A DNA stretch of 56,574 nucleotides. Origin: CAZJLP01 sp964546955. Its GTDB lineage: Bacteria > Verrucomicrobiota > Verrucomicrobiia > Opitutales > Opitutaceae. Shown here piece after piece: positions 17,537-28,700 of this stretch. Within the stretch, counting starts at the first letter, position 1. The number at the start of each line of letters is the position of its first letter. The notes under the pieces are model-generated. The model ran no database searches. It was not told where the DNA came from and saw nothing but the letters and a program-made list of their open reading frames with translations. The position numbers were made by a program, and so were the translations under genes. The stretch lies in the NCBI GenBank assembly GCA_964546955.1, contig CAZJLP010000033.1, positions 1 to 56,574 of the forward strand, given 5' to 3'.

Positions 17537-18777
17537 GTTCAGGGAGCAAAAATTACGCGATCGTCACCGGCGCCTACTGGGGGTTCACGCTCACGGACGG
17601 AGCTCTGCGGATGCTGGTGCTGCTGCATTTTTTTCAACTCGGCTATTCGCCGGTGACGCTCGCGTTCCTGTTTTTGTTTTACGAATTCTTTGGCGTAGTC
17701 ACCAACCTCCTCGGCGGTTGGATCGCTTCGCGCATGGGACTGCGCGTCACGCTGGTCGCCGGCCTCGCGCTGCAGGTAGCAGCCCTCGGGATGCTGGCGT
17801 TGCTGGATCCACGTTGGTCGGAGTTCATTTCGGTGGCGTGGGTGATGATTTCTCAGGCGCTTTCCGGCATCGCGAAGGACCTGACGAAGATGAGTTCAAA
17901 GAGCGCGATCAAGGTGCTCGTTCCACCCGACGCCAAGGGGACACTTTTCAAGTGGGTGGCGGTGCTCACGGGTTCGAAGAATGCTTTGAAAGGCGCCGGT
18001 TTTTTTGTCGGCAGCCTCCTGCTCGCCACCGCTGGTTTCTCCGGCGCGCTTTGGATTATGGCGGGCGCGCTCTCCGTCGTGTGGCTCGCGTCGTGGCTTT
18101 CACTCCCAAGCGATCTGGGCAAGGCAAGAACCAAAGCCGGTTGGCGCGACCTGTTTTCGAAAAGTCGCGAAATCAATGTGCTTTGTCTGGCCAGATTTTT
18201 TCTCTTTGGCGCGCGGGATATCTGGTTCGTGGTCGGCGTGCCTGTATTCCTGCGCGGCGGGCTCGGCTGGTCTTTTTCTCAAGTGGGCGCGTTTATGGCG
18301 TTTTGGGTGATCGGCTACGGAATGATCCAGGGCTCGGCACCGACTCTCTTCCGCGGCCGCGCTCCGGCTGGCGGAACGGCCGCCGGCGCCGCATTCGCGC
18401 TCGCGGCGGTCGCTGCGATAATTACGAACGCTTTTTCCGCAGGCATGCCCCCCGCCGCCCTGTACGTGGGATGTAACGCCCTATTTGGCGCCATCTTTGC
18501 GGTCAACTCAGCGGTGCACTCGTACCTCATTCTCGATTACACCGACGGCGACCAAGTCGCCCTCAACGTGGGTTTTTACTACATGGCCAACGCGGGAGGC
18601 CGGCTCGTCGGCTGCCTCCTCTCCGGCGTCCTCTACCAGTTCGCCGGCTTATCCGGCTGCCTCTGGGGCGCATTCGCCTTCGCGTTGGTTGCCGCCCTCG
18701 TCGCATTGAAGCTCCCGCGCGAGGCTCTGCACGCTGAGAAGCTAGCGCTCGCTTCGGTGAAAGCAGACGGAGACTAG
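17533..18777 (+). CDS. arsJ: Organoarsenical efflux MFS permease ArsJ
   Basis: 414 residues from a GTG at 17533 overlapping the gap stop codon (GTGA). About 10-12 hydrophobic helices of the major facilitator fold. The ArsJ hallmarks NYAIVTGAYWGFTLTDGALRM and GIAKDLTKMSSKSAIKVLVP (lysine-rich loop) and GSKNALKGAGFFVG are clear. It exports 1-arseno-3-phosphoglycerate made by the upstream GAPDH, giving arsenate resistance. The stop codon TAG (18775-18777) sits inside the first four bases of the 207-bp repeat element, so the last codons may have been set by that insertion. Confidence 0.93.
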   Translation: MSSGSKNYAIVTGAYWGFTLTDGALRMLVLLHFFQLGYSPVTLAFLFLFYEFFGVVTNLLGGWIASRMGLRVTLVAGLALQVAALGMLALLDPRWSEFISVAWVMISQALSGIAKDLTKMSSKSAIKVLVPPDAKGTLFKWVAVLTGSKNALKGAGFFVGSLLLATAGFSGALWIMAGALSVVWLASWLSLPSDLGKARTKAGWRDLFSKSREINVLCLARFFLFGARDIWFVVGVPVFLRGGLGWSFSQVGAFMAFWVIGYGMIQGSAPTLFRGRAPAGGTAAGAAFALAAVAAIITNAFSAGMPPAALYVGCNALFGAIFAVNSAVHSYLILDYTDGDQVALNVGFYYMANAGGRLVGCLLSGVLYQFAGLSGCLWGAFAFALVAALVALKLPREALHAEKLALASVKADGD

Positions 18778-18980
18778 AGCGTTTTAATAGAGATGTAGCC
18801 GCGGTAGGGCGAGCGCCTCCGGCCGAGCCGTGGGTAGACTCGATGAAGCTTTCCGAGCTTACTTTATCAAACTGCGCAGCTGGAATCCCGGCCTCTGCCA
18901 TTCGCGGTGACGACGGCTCGGCGGGAGGCGCTCGCTCTGCCCAATCGAGCTTGGCTACACTATTATTCAGGTCGCTCTAG
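18774..18980. repeat. 207-bp inverted-repeat (MITE-like) element
   Basis: The two ends are inverted copies: the element begins CTAGAGCG and ends CGCTCTAG. Both arms (about 57 and 70 bp) then share, in order, an A/T stretch, TGTAGCC, a GGGC block and GAGCGCCTCC-GCCGAGCCGT, with a few mismatches and small gaps. The inner ~80 bp have no protein frame. This is the structure of a non-autonomous transposable element or a long palindromic repeat. The terminal CTAG may be part of a target duplication, and it overlaps the arsJ stop codon. A partial relative of the arm (GGCGAGCC-GGCGCCTCC) occurs at 38240-38260. Confidence 0.65.
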
Positions 18981-19035
18981 ATTGCAGTCTTCGCGTCCTT
19001 CCTCTGATTTTCAGCCTGCAAGGAGCCGCTGGTCT

Positions 19036-19062
19036 AAAAAGGCCCGCACAAAAGTGCGGGCC
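19036..19062 (-). terminator. Rho-independent terminator
   Basis: A perfect 9-bp GC-rich stem (GGCCCGCAC/GTGCGGGCC, loop of 4) at 19041-19062. Read on the minus strand it is followed directly by five T residues (19040-19036). It ends the small-peptide gene at 19082, 20 bp after its stop codon, and probably the whole unit coming from the Tc toxin side. Confidence 0.85.
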
Positions 19063-19081
19063 TCGTAGTCACGGGGACAAC

Positions 19082-19216
19082 TTACTTACAGCAAGGCGGG
19101 CAGGTCTCGGACGTGCAGTCCTGCGCCTTGGCCGACGATGCTTTCGTCGCGGCGTAAGCTGCCGCTGCCAAGGCGGAAAGCGTTACGGTCGCGATGATGA
19201 TGCGTAGTTTTTTCAT
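19082..19216 (-). CDS. Small secreted Cys-rich peptide (44 aa), unknown function
   Basis: A 44-codon gene from ATG 19216 to TAA. Residues 1-23 are a textbook signal peptide (MKKLRIIIATVTLSALAAAA, then YAA). The mature part of about 20 residues ends DCTSETCPPCCK, with four cysteines in twelve residues. A strong terminator follows 20 bp after the stop, which supports a real transcript. It could bind metal or form disulfides in the periplasm. Nearness to the arsenic operon (opposite strand) hints at a metalloid link, but the gene reads from the Tc toxin side. No family is recognised. Confidence 0.7.
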   Translation of the reverse strand: MKKLRIIIATVTLSALAAAAYAATKASSAKAQDCTSETCPPCCK

Positions 19217-19241
19217 TTTTGAGTGAATTGAAGTTATTGCG

Positions 19242-19586
19242 TTAAGTTTGGACCGTAAACCACCGGGTTCGCGGGGGTGGCAGGGGCGGAGGATAACTCA
19301 GTTGTAGCGCGTCTTCGCTCTTCGTCAGGAGTCGGTGCCCGTCTCGCGCGGGGGCATACAAAATAGTGGGTGAAGGAAGTGGCGTTAGACAGCAATTCCA
19401 ACAGGAAATCGAGTCGCAACGATTGGCATCCACTTTCTGGCTCCCACTCGACTCTTGATGTTCAGATCCGCCGCAACCTCCCGGCAGGCACCGTTCGAGG
19501 ATTTCTCCTGACGCACAAGAATAGCTCGCCGCCCTGGGTCCAAGCGCTGAACACAAAGCTAAAAGCGCTATGACAATGAACTTCAC
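19242..19586 (-). CDS. Possible secreted Cys-rich protein (114 aa), unknown function
   Basis: A GTG-initiated frame at 19586; a stop codon lies three codons upstream, so the start is well fixed if the gene is real. It opens with a signal-peptide-like stretch (MKFIVIALLALCSALGPRAA). The mature part holds eight cysteines in two groups (SYSCASGEILERCLPGGCGG and RCDSISCWNCCL) and a Pro-rich end. It ends 25 bp before the 44-residue Cys-rich peptide gene and starts 143 bp after the TcA stop on the same strand. An overlapping plus-strand frame exists but lacks such features. Unknown function. Confidence 0.45.
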   Translation of the reverse strand: MKFIVIALLALCSALGPRAASYSCASGEILERCLPGGCGGSEHQESSGSQKVDANRCDSISCWNCCLTPLPSPTILYAPARDGHRLLTKSEDALQLSYPPPLPPPRTRWFTVQT

Positions 19587-19729
19587 GGTTTCTCAGTATG
19601 GCGAATTCCGGTCGGACCTCCAGCTCGGAGTGAGCACAGATCTGGGTGGCTTTGCCGACAGCTCGCTCTGCGCACTTGTTCCAAGGGGAAGCGAACCTGC
19701 CGGTCCGCAACGGAGAATGAAGGCGTACC

Positions 19730-22700
19730 TCAGCGAATACGGTACGCGACTTCCAGAAGGATGTCGTTGAGTTTTCCTGGATCGATAGCCCCGCCTCCGG
19801 CCACCGGAGTGTCGGGAGCCAGGGGGCCGGCATTGGTCAATTTGATCACGTGATCTCCGATCAGAAGGTTCGCGATTCCCAACTCGGTCGATCCGGCCTG
19901 GGTTTCGAGGTCAAACGCACTCAGGCCGGGTCCTCGCACTTCATTGGCCGGCGGTTGGGGCGCTTTGACCTCCTTGAAAGCCGTTACCTCGGTGGGCTTG
20001 CCGACGCCAACGGCGCAGGCGGAATCTTCCAGACTGGCCAGAGGGCTGATGAAACGGACCGTCAGCGCGTTTGCCTTGAGCGCCCTATTCAACAGGAAGA
20101 ACGGCAGGTGGCGCTGGTCGATTTTGAAACCGACCTCGGTATCGAGCGGGCTCGTGATGAGGCGGTAGAAAACATCGGGGAAGTCCTGGCGGAGACTGAA
20201 CACGCGCTTCACGGCTCCGTCGGTTTTGAGACGCGCGAGCACGCCGTCCACTTCGCTTTCCTGCGCCGTCTTCAAGACCGGATCGAAGTCGGCCGTATAG
20301 CTCAGGTGAAGAATGACATCGCTGATCGTCGCGTAGTCGAAAGCGCGCAACGTCTTCGGGAGCGACAATTCCCACGTGCTGAACGCGCCCGCACCCTCAA
20401 AGGGCATGTAACGTTCGTCTCGGAAGTTGAAATCGAAGACGCCGGCGTCATACTGCGCCTTGCTTGCGGCGATGCCCACGGTGTGGCGGAGCGGCACCGT
20501 TTCGAGCACATATTGCCGCTGCGCCTCGTTGAATACGCGAATCCGGCTGTTCTCGAGACGAAGCGACGCTCCCACATTGGTGTAGGGGCCCGTCACGCAG
20601 GGAATGGTCAGGCGCACCGCTTTCAGGCGACGGCGATATTGCCCCGGATAGGTCAGGTCGAAAAACCACTCGGGAACGGTAAAAGCGCATTCCCCACCCA
20701 TGCGGAGCGAGGCGAGTTCTTTGGGAGCAAATTGCGCGAGCGAGAAACTCTGCTCCACTTCGAGCTGACGGTAGTTCTTCTCGATATACTGCAGTTCGAG
20801 GTTTTGCAGATCGACCATCAATCGTTCTCCCGCGAGCAGGCCGGCATTGGTCGCGTCCCAATAATTTCCGCCCAGCGGGGCTTCGTCATCGCTGCGCTCC
20901 GCCCGGTAAGCCTGCTCGGTCATCCGCGCGAAACTCAAAGCGGAGTCAAAGGCCTGGCGATACAATCCGTGCAGCCGCGTCGAGAGCAAGGTGTACCGGC
21001 CGAAGTTGGAAAACTTCAGTCCGAGGTGTTCGAATATCTCCTCGGATTGAGCGATTGTCTTCTCGTGCACTTCCAGCGTATGCACGGCAATGTCCCGCCT
21101 GATCTCGGCCGCGGATATCTGCTTTTCAATTTGCAGGAGTTCTCCCTTGGCCAGCTGCACTTGGTGCTTCCAGTCCTGGTCGCGGCGGCGATTGCTCGCC
21201 TCGCGGCCCGCCATGGCGGAGCCCATCTCATTGTAAGCGGCCAGCGCGTTGAGGCCTTCGGCCACTGCGCGACCGGCTGCGCCAATCTGGCTGCCGCCAA
21301 ACTTCATGGCGGTCGGCGCGCCGATGTCGGGGATTACCGTGAGGATAGAGGCGATCACCTGAGCCAAACCCGCCTGAGTCCGGAAGTTGGCGGCTTCATG
21401 TTGAAGCTCCTGCTGTTTGCTCTCGGAAGCAAGCAGGCCGGCTTCGCTGAGCGAGTAAAAATAGTCTCGCCGGTATTCGGAAGCGGTTTTCTGACGGCGC
21501 AATCCCTCCAGCGCGTCTTCCGCCGCATCGATTTCCATTTGGACCATTCTCGAGCGCATCGTCAGCAGATTCTGCTCGTGCACCGCACGGAGTTGAGCGA
21601 GTTCTTCGCCATCGCGTTTCTCGATCGCGCTCAAGAGCTGGGCGCCAAAACTCTGCAAGGCACTCGCATGCTGTTTGGCTTTTTCGATGAGGTAACTGAA
21701 GCGATACGGCGGCAGATTGCCCGACGTCGCATTCAAGACGTCGTCCAAGGTGAGCCCGAGCGACTTCATCCGCACCAAAAAGCGTGGGTCAATCTCGGGT
21801 GAGAACAACTCCGGCCGACGGCGCGCGCCCGCGATATCCATGCAATTGCGGATCTTGTAGAGTCGATCCTCCACCCGCCCCCAGTATGCGAGAAGGTCCT
21901 TGTTCGGCGGAATGCAGAAGACCGCCTGCTTGGGCGGGACCATTTCGATCGGACTAATCGTTACCGGCGTGATATCCGAGCTGGGAACGATCAACCCGGC
22001 GGGGTTTTCGATTTCAAAATAGTCGCGGCGGCCATACTTGATTTCCACCGGCGGGATCTGGTCGAACGCTTTGATCTCGCCGCCCTCGGGCAGACCGAAC
22101 TTGCCGCCTCCGGAGCCCTGGTTCGGATTGATGAAATCGATATTTCCGGTGCGGTTTCCGCTGATGGCGGGAGTCCCCGAGTCCGTCCCCAGGATCGTAG
22201 GACCCCGACCGTTGCCGGAACTCGTTCCGTACAATTTGTTGAGCGAAGTACCGTCCACATTGGTCCAAAACTTCCCTCCGGTTTGATAGCCGCCACCAGC
22301 CTGGTAACGACCATTGCCGAAATACGGCGTGCCGGTCTGATAACCGTTCCCGGCCGGACCCTCCCCCGCTCCCGCGGACGCGGGTTGCCCGACGGACAAC
22401 CCCGCGGTCATTGACCAGCGAGGCGTGGGTCCGACGGCGGGGGTCGAAGGAGCGGCCATCGTGCTGGCGTACTGCAGGCCGGTGTTGAGCGCGATCAGTC
22501 GTTTCCCCTCCTCCGCCACTCGTTGGCGCAGACTGCCGGTCGGCGACGAAACCGGCACTTCGAGTTCCACCAAGAAGTCGCTCACCTTGTTTAGGCCAGG
22601 CCTGATTGCCGCGTAGGTTTTGGGGGACACTTCGCCTTCTCCGCAGGAACCCAGCGTCGCCGGCCTCGGCCCAAGGATGTCCTGGGCCATCACATACAGC

Positions 22701-25700
22701 ATGGTAGCCTCGTTAATCGACTCCATCGTGAACTGACCGAACAGGCTGTCGCCCCAGTCCAGCAGGTTGTCGACATACTTCATCACAATCGATTTCTGGT
22801 ACGCGCTTAAACGGGTGCGGGCGATTGCGTGCGGGTTGAAGGGGTCTTCGCGATACGCAGTGAGTGCAGCCTCATTGGTCAATAAAGCTCGGAGCGATTC
22901 CGTCACAGGCGGCAGATTCCGAAACTCTCGATAACGCCAAGCCTTCCCGTCCTCGGCAGTCGGATTAAAGATCGTGTGATACCAACGCTGAGTTTCGGCG
23001 AACTTTCGCTGACTGTTGAGGTGGTTGGCGACCAGAAACGGAATTTGGAAAAATGCTTCGCGAAAATAGGTGAGAAACGGATTCGTCGCGTGGAATGGAT
23101 TTCGCAATACGGGATCGCTCTGGCCCGCGACCGGGCTGATCGTCAAGGGAAGTTCTTCCAGCGAGTCCTGGAATTCCGCATTCAGCAGTGTCTTCGCGCC
23201 ATCCTGGCCGAATTGCTTTCTTAAACGGGTAGTCAGCGTGGTGCCCAGCCGCGTACCGAGATAGGCATTGGTCAGTTTCCGCATCCAGACCGGCTGACCC
23301 TTGGCCTCCACGATGAGCGAATCGAAGTACCCATTGACGATTTGAACCTCGGCGTTCGTAGGCGCGAGGGCGACCCTGGAGCCGGCGGCCGGGGAATTGA
23401 GAAAACGCGACGTCCGGTAGAAATTCTGCCAAGTTGGCGTTCCGGCCGGGGAAGGCGCCGGCACCGTGGTCTCGAAAATCTGACCCTGGGCGTAGATAAG
23501 GCGCGGCGAGACCGCGCCGCCGCTGGCTGAGGTCGCGGGCGCGGGAGCGAGGCTGGCTGACGTCAGGTCGACTTCATCGGATGTCGTCGCAAGAATGGGG
23601 GCGTTGCCGGGAGCCAGCACCAAACGAATGCTTTTGTCTTCGGCGGCGTTCGCGGGCGTGTAGATATCGGGGTAAACTCTCTCCCAGGCCCAGCCCTCCG
23701 GCTTATAGTTGTCCACGGGCTCGGTGTGATCCCGTCCACTCTTATCCCAGCGCACGGTGATGGCCGGAGCGGCCATGCCTTTCAACTGGGATAATTCCGT
23801 CTCGGCCGCGGTCACCTTCTCCACGGCGCCCAGTCTGTCCGCCTCTGCCTGCGAAGCCGCGGCGCGCGCCCCTGCTTCGATGAGGATCATTGCATCTTTG
23901 GCCATCAAGGCGGTCACAAGATGTGGCGGGAGGCCGAACGCCATTGCCGCAACCCAGCCCGGGTTCCGCTTCAGCCAGTTTTCTCCAAATTTATCCCACC
24001 CTCCCGTCAAAAATTTATTCCCAATGATCCAAAGCGTCACGTCACCCAATGTTCGCGTCGAATCGAGCGGCTCCGAGACCCACAATCCCGGATTGTCGGC
24101 CAGACGCGTCGCCGCCGCCGATTTTGAGAGTGCAACTTTCCAAACGTCGTCCGCGTCTTTTGCGGCCGTCGCGGCCGTGCCCGCGGCGCTCTTGAGGCCG
24201 GGAATGACCGTCTCCTCCAATTCCTGGATTCGCGCGGCGCGGTCCAATGCCGCCTGGTCCTTGTTCCTCGGGTCTCGGATCACCCGGAACTCCTCCAGCG
24301 CGCCGCCATTCGAGAAGCGGAGGGCTTGGGGAGGCGTCCACGCGCCGTCGAGACGCAGTGTGGAATACTTGAGGCGAACATTGTGCCGATAGCCTTCGAA
24401 CTCGGAACTCCCCTGAACGAAGGTGCTGACCGGCCGCGTGGTCGTTTCGAGCCAAAAAACATAGAGTCGTTCTTCGAAAAGCACGGGTGACACCTTGCTC
24501 ACGGGAATTTGTACGGTGAGTTTCTGCCAAGCCGACAGCCGGGGGGTGTTCGACAGCGTTTTTCCAATCGTCCGGTAGTAGTAGATCGGCGGAGAGTCCT
24601 GCGTCACCCCGAACAAATGAAGGAGATCGGCTCGGGAATCGTAGTAGGTGCCGGCGATCTTCAAACGGGCCGCTTCGTCGAGTCCGGTCAGGTATTTGGC
24701 GTAAGCATCGTGCACACTTGCATCCGTGACCTCCTGCTGCAGCAAGCTGTCTTCAAACTCTTTGAAAAGCGGCGTCTTGTCGTCCCGCAGCTCGGGCTCG
24801 ATGTAGTTTTCCGGATAAAGGAAGACCTTTCGATTGGCTTCCCATACGCGGTAATGCTGCCGCCAATACCATTCCCCCCTCTTGCCGGGTTCGGTGAACC
24901 GCGCGATGGCACCCTTGACGACCGTGTCTCCGATCAGCACGAGGTCTGCGCTTTTTTCCAGCGTCATCAAGACGCGGTGCACGTAGAGTTGCAGGCTGGA
25001 AATGGCCGCAACGACTCGAGAGGTACGGGCGCATCCCTGCATCATCACATCGAGCAGGAAATAATCGTATAATCGATTGGCGTCCGCAAAAGGCTCCGGC
25101 CATGCGCTGACGATAAAATCCACAAGTCCATCCCGCTTGCGGGTGCGCAGCTTGTCGCCAAACGGTTCCAGCTTCTCCTGAAATGTTTTCTCTTCTGGAT
25201 ATTTGGCCCGAAACGCTCCAAACACGTCCTCGGCCGCCCGAGACAGATCGTCGAACCCATCCGCCTTCATCAGGCTGAGTGTTTCGCCGCTCACGCCCAA
25301 TTGCTCTGCCAGCACTAGGGAGCGTCTGAGCAACTCGAGCGCGTTGAACGGGTTGGTGGGAAGCGAGCCCAAATGCGGCTTCAAGGCGCTGATCCGCGCT
25401 TTGTCCGTGCGCAAGGTCTTTGCGTAATTCTCCTCGCTGATCGGGCTGGGTCCGCCGAGGACGGCGTGAAGCGCTGAAAGGTCGGCCGGAGCGGACGCGG
25501 TCTTAAATCCCAGGTCGGCCGCGCTCGCGAGCGCGACGTACGCCGCCACATTGCGAACGGTCTGGATCGTGACGACCGGGTTGGACGAATTTCCGGCCTG
25601 CGCGAAGAAGAGAACCCGATTGTCGCGGACAAACGTCAATCCCTGTTCGCCGAACACTTTGTTCTTAAAGAGCGCGCGCAAACGTAGCGTATCTCCTATC

Positions 25701-28700
25701 AACACCCGCAGGCTGGCGCTGTCCCCTGTTTGCAGGGCGCGGCCGATCGCAATCGCTCCAGCGCTGTCCAGCGGATGTGCGAGCTTTCGGAGCAACCGGG
25801 TTGCCTTGGGCGACAAACCGAGCGCGCCGCCAAGGGCCACATCGAGAACATGCAGGGGGTGATAATTTTCCACCAACGCGCGAATAACCGCTGGATCGAT
25901 CGGCGGGCTCACCGGCGGCTGGATCGACGCGTGCACCGTCACTAGAGGGGTGGCAGCGGGATCAAACTCGTCTCGCAGGCGGTAGCTGGAGCCATCGACG
26001 AGCAGCTCAAAGGCCCGGGCATTTTGTCCTGTGTTTGCCAGCACGATTTGCCGTGACTGCAAGTCCGTCAGGCCGATCTGGGTGAAGACGGTATCGGCAA
26101 ACTCCAGGCTCTTCTCTCTTTGAACGTCTTCGACGATCGCCGCCGCAAGGTCCAGCGCATTGGCCGCTCCGGTCGGGATTACACCCCCGGTGACATAGAT
26201 CAGTTCGTCCGCGGTGAACCCGCAGGATTTTTGCCAGCCGCAAAAATCGACCACGCTCTTCAGGTCTTCAAGATCCCGGATAAACCGTTCGCTGGGCGGC
26301 CTCGCGGCGATGCGCGGTGTGAGGGCGATGAGACTGAGGGTGTCGCCGATCTTGGTCTTGAGCAATGCGTGCAGTCGGGCGTGACGATACAGGATGCCCA
26401 GAGATTCCTGGGACAAGGAGATGCTTTCGTCCCTGGTCGCGGTGGCCGATTGATATCCAAGGGCCGGAACGGCGCGAAGGTTCGCGATAAGTTCCACCAA
26501 CTCTTTGTCTGCGATTTGGAATCCAGCCAGCAACCGCAACAGCGTATTGTTGCTCGGGCCGGAGATCCCGGACGGAGAGTTGGCTTTTTTCGTCCAGGCC
26601 GGATGGGAAAACAAAAGCGGCAAGCCAGCGGGCCATGCGCCGTCCCGGTCGCGAAAGGGCTGCTGATTGAAGAGTCGATCGAAGAGCGGTGTCGCTTCGC
26701 GTAGGCCTTTTGAGGGGAAACTATCCGAAAGAGCGAGAAGCTCCTCCACGGACAGCGACCAGGCAGCATTCACTTCCCATAGGTCAAGGATGCCCTCGAG
26801 CGCGGCTGCGTTTATCTCGGCGACAGGGGCCGGGCGCGAGAGTCGTCCGATCGCATAGTCCAGCTCTTCGACCGTCCACGGTAGCTTCCGCCAAAGCCGG
26901 ACAAGCCGGTGGACGCGATCCAGTCGCCTAAGGGTCAGTCCCTTGACGAGTTCCGAATTATTCTGCACGTCGGTCGACGTCCGCTTTCCACGGACGATTT
27001 CCACCGCCGCGTTGGTCGAGCCGTCAGTGTTGACGAATTTCGATTCGAGAACCGCCTCAACCGCATCGTGGGACAACCCGGTTGCCTGGAGCAGCGTTTG
27101 GACCTCCGGTGGAGCAAGCAACGCATCCAGTGCCATGCCTGCGGGAACGTTTATCTTGAACAATCCGCTGAAGAAAGCGAGGTCCGCTGCCTGGGCTGCC
27201 AACCGCGGAGTGGTGATCAGATCATATTCCTTCTTGGAAAGCTTCAATTGCGCCCGAACTTGCGACGCGCGGCTCGCTCCCATGGCTTTGACCACCTCGT
27301 AACGAGAGAGACCGAAATGCTCCAAGAGGATCTCGAGCCGCTCCAGCGGAAAAGTGAAGGGTTGCCGGAAGGTCGCTGCTTGATCCGCGAGGTGCTGGTA
27401 GAGAGCGGTCCCCGACGGGAGAGGCAGCACCTCCCGAAGGTAGCGTTCGAGAACCTCGTTGACCACGTCGAGGTACGGCACGTAGTCGTTGGTATTCTTG
27501 CAGGTCAGCTCCAACTCCCACAAATCGGGGCGCCGCACCTGCAGGTGAAGTGGATGCTTTTTCTGACCGTTTCTGAAACTGTCTTTGAGCACGTTTTCCT
27601 CGATGTAATACATCAAGTCCACGAAGTACGCGGCCGGACTCAGCACCGACTGGCAGTGCTCGCATTCGCACCAGGGCTGATTGCTGCTCAGCTCGGCAAA
27701 TCCCTTGAGCGGTTGGAAGAATTGATCCTGCGAAGGAATGACGCGCACCGGCGTTGTGGCTTTGTCCCGGGCGATCTCGTGGAGGTTGAACCACTGCAAT
27801 GCCGCCGCATTCGCCCGATCCTGAGCGATCGCATGGTAGGCAAGAGCCTCCGCCTCCGGCAATCCCGTCATGGTGGCGAAATTCGACGCACGGGTGAGCG
27901 CGATGGCAGAGGCGGAGTGAAATCCCGCTTCCATGATCTCCACCGCCGGAACCGGATTCCCGGCAATCGAGTAAATACGTTGCTGAGCCTTGAGGTCGGC
28001 TAGGACGCGCTCACGCGCTTCCTCTGGCAATGAACCGAACTTGAGGTCGGTCAGGTCAGCGCTGTCGGGCAGATAATCGAGACCGATAAAACCGACCTCT
28101 GGATTCAATTCGTAAAAGGTGCTCAACCAGCCCACCCGCTCGGACACCACTTTTGCCCGACTAACGGGATCCGTGTCATTGCCCGTCAACACCTCATCCA
28201 GGCCCAGCCCCGGGTGCAGATTGGCGAACCGCTTCAGACTGGCGTGCGCGTCTTTGACTTGCCCCCGCTGTGACTCGCTCACCTCGCTCAGATCGAGCGC
28301 GTCGAAGTCCACAGTCAACGCGTTCTCGTTGCTCACGAGCAACGGTTGGATTGCGCGCACCTTGTCTTCGATCGCGTTCGGAACACGTTTCGTCCGCTGA
28401 ACGAACGCGGCATGCGGAAAGGCGCCAGCGGCATCCTTAACGAACGCTCGGGCCTGTTGTGCACGGGTCGCGCCGGGAGGCACCGGCGAACCGGCTTGCT
28501 CGAGCACGCTCTCCCACTCTCCGGCATCGAGCGCGACAAGATCCCTCGCCTTTTGGAGCCTACCGTTCCGGATTGACGAAAATTCCGACTGGAGCACTGC
28601 GGAGACGACTTGCGGATCTCCGCCGGCTAGACGGTGCAGGGAAACGGTCAATCCAAGGAGTTCAGCTTCCGACTCGGCGAGCGTTTTCGTCTCGACCCAC

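Noticed and set aside
19850..21802. 650-codon plus-strand open frame opposite TcA
   Set aside because: Shadow of the TcA gene; Arg/His/Gln-rich with no domain, while the minus frame is a clear TcA C-terminus.
26909..28003. 364-codon plus-strand frame
   Set aside because: Antisense to the TcA helical shell; composition is typical of reverse-strand noise in GC-rich DNA.
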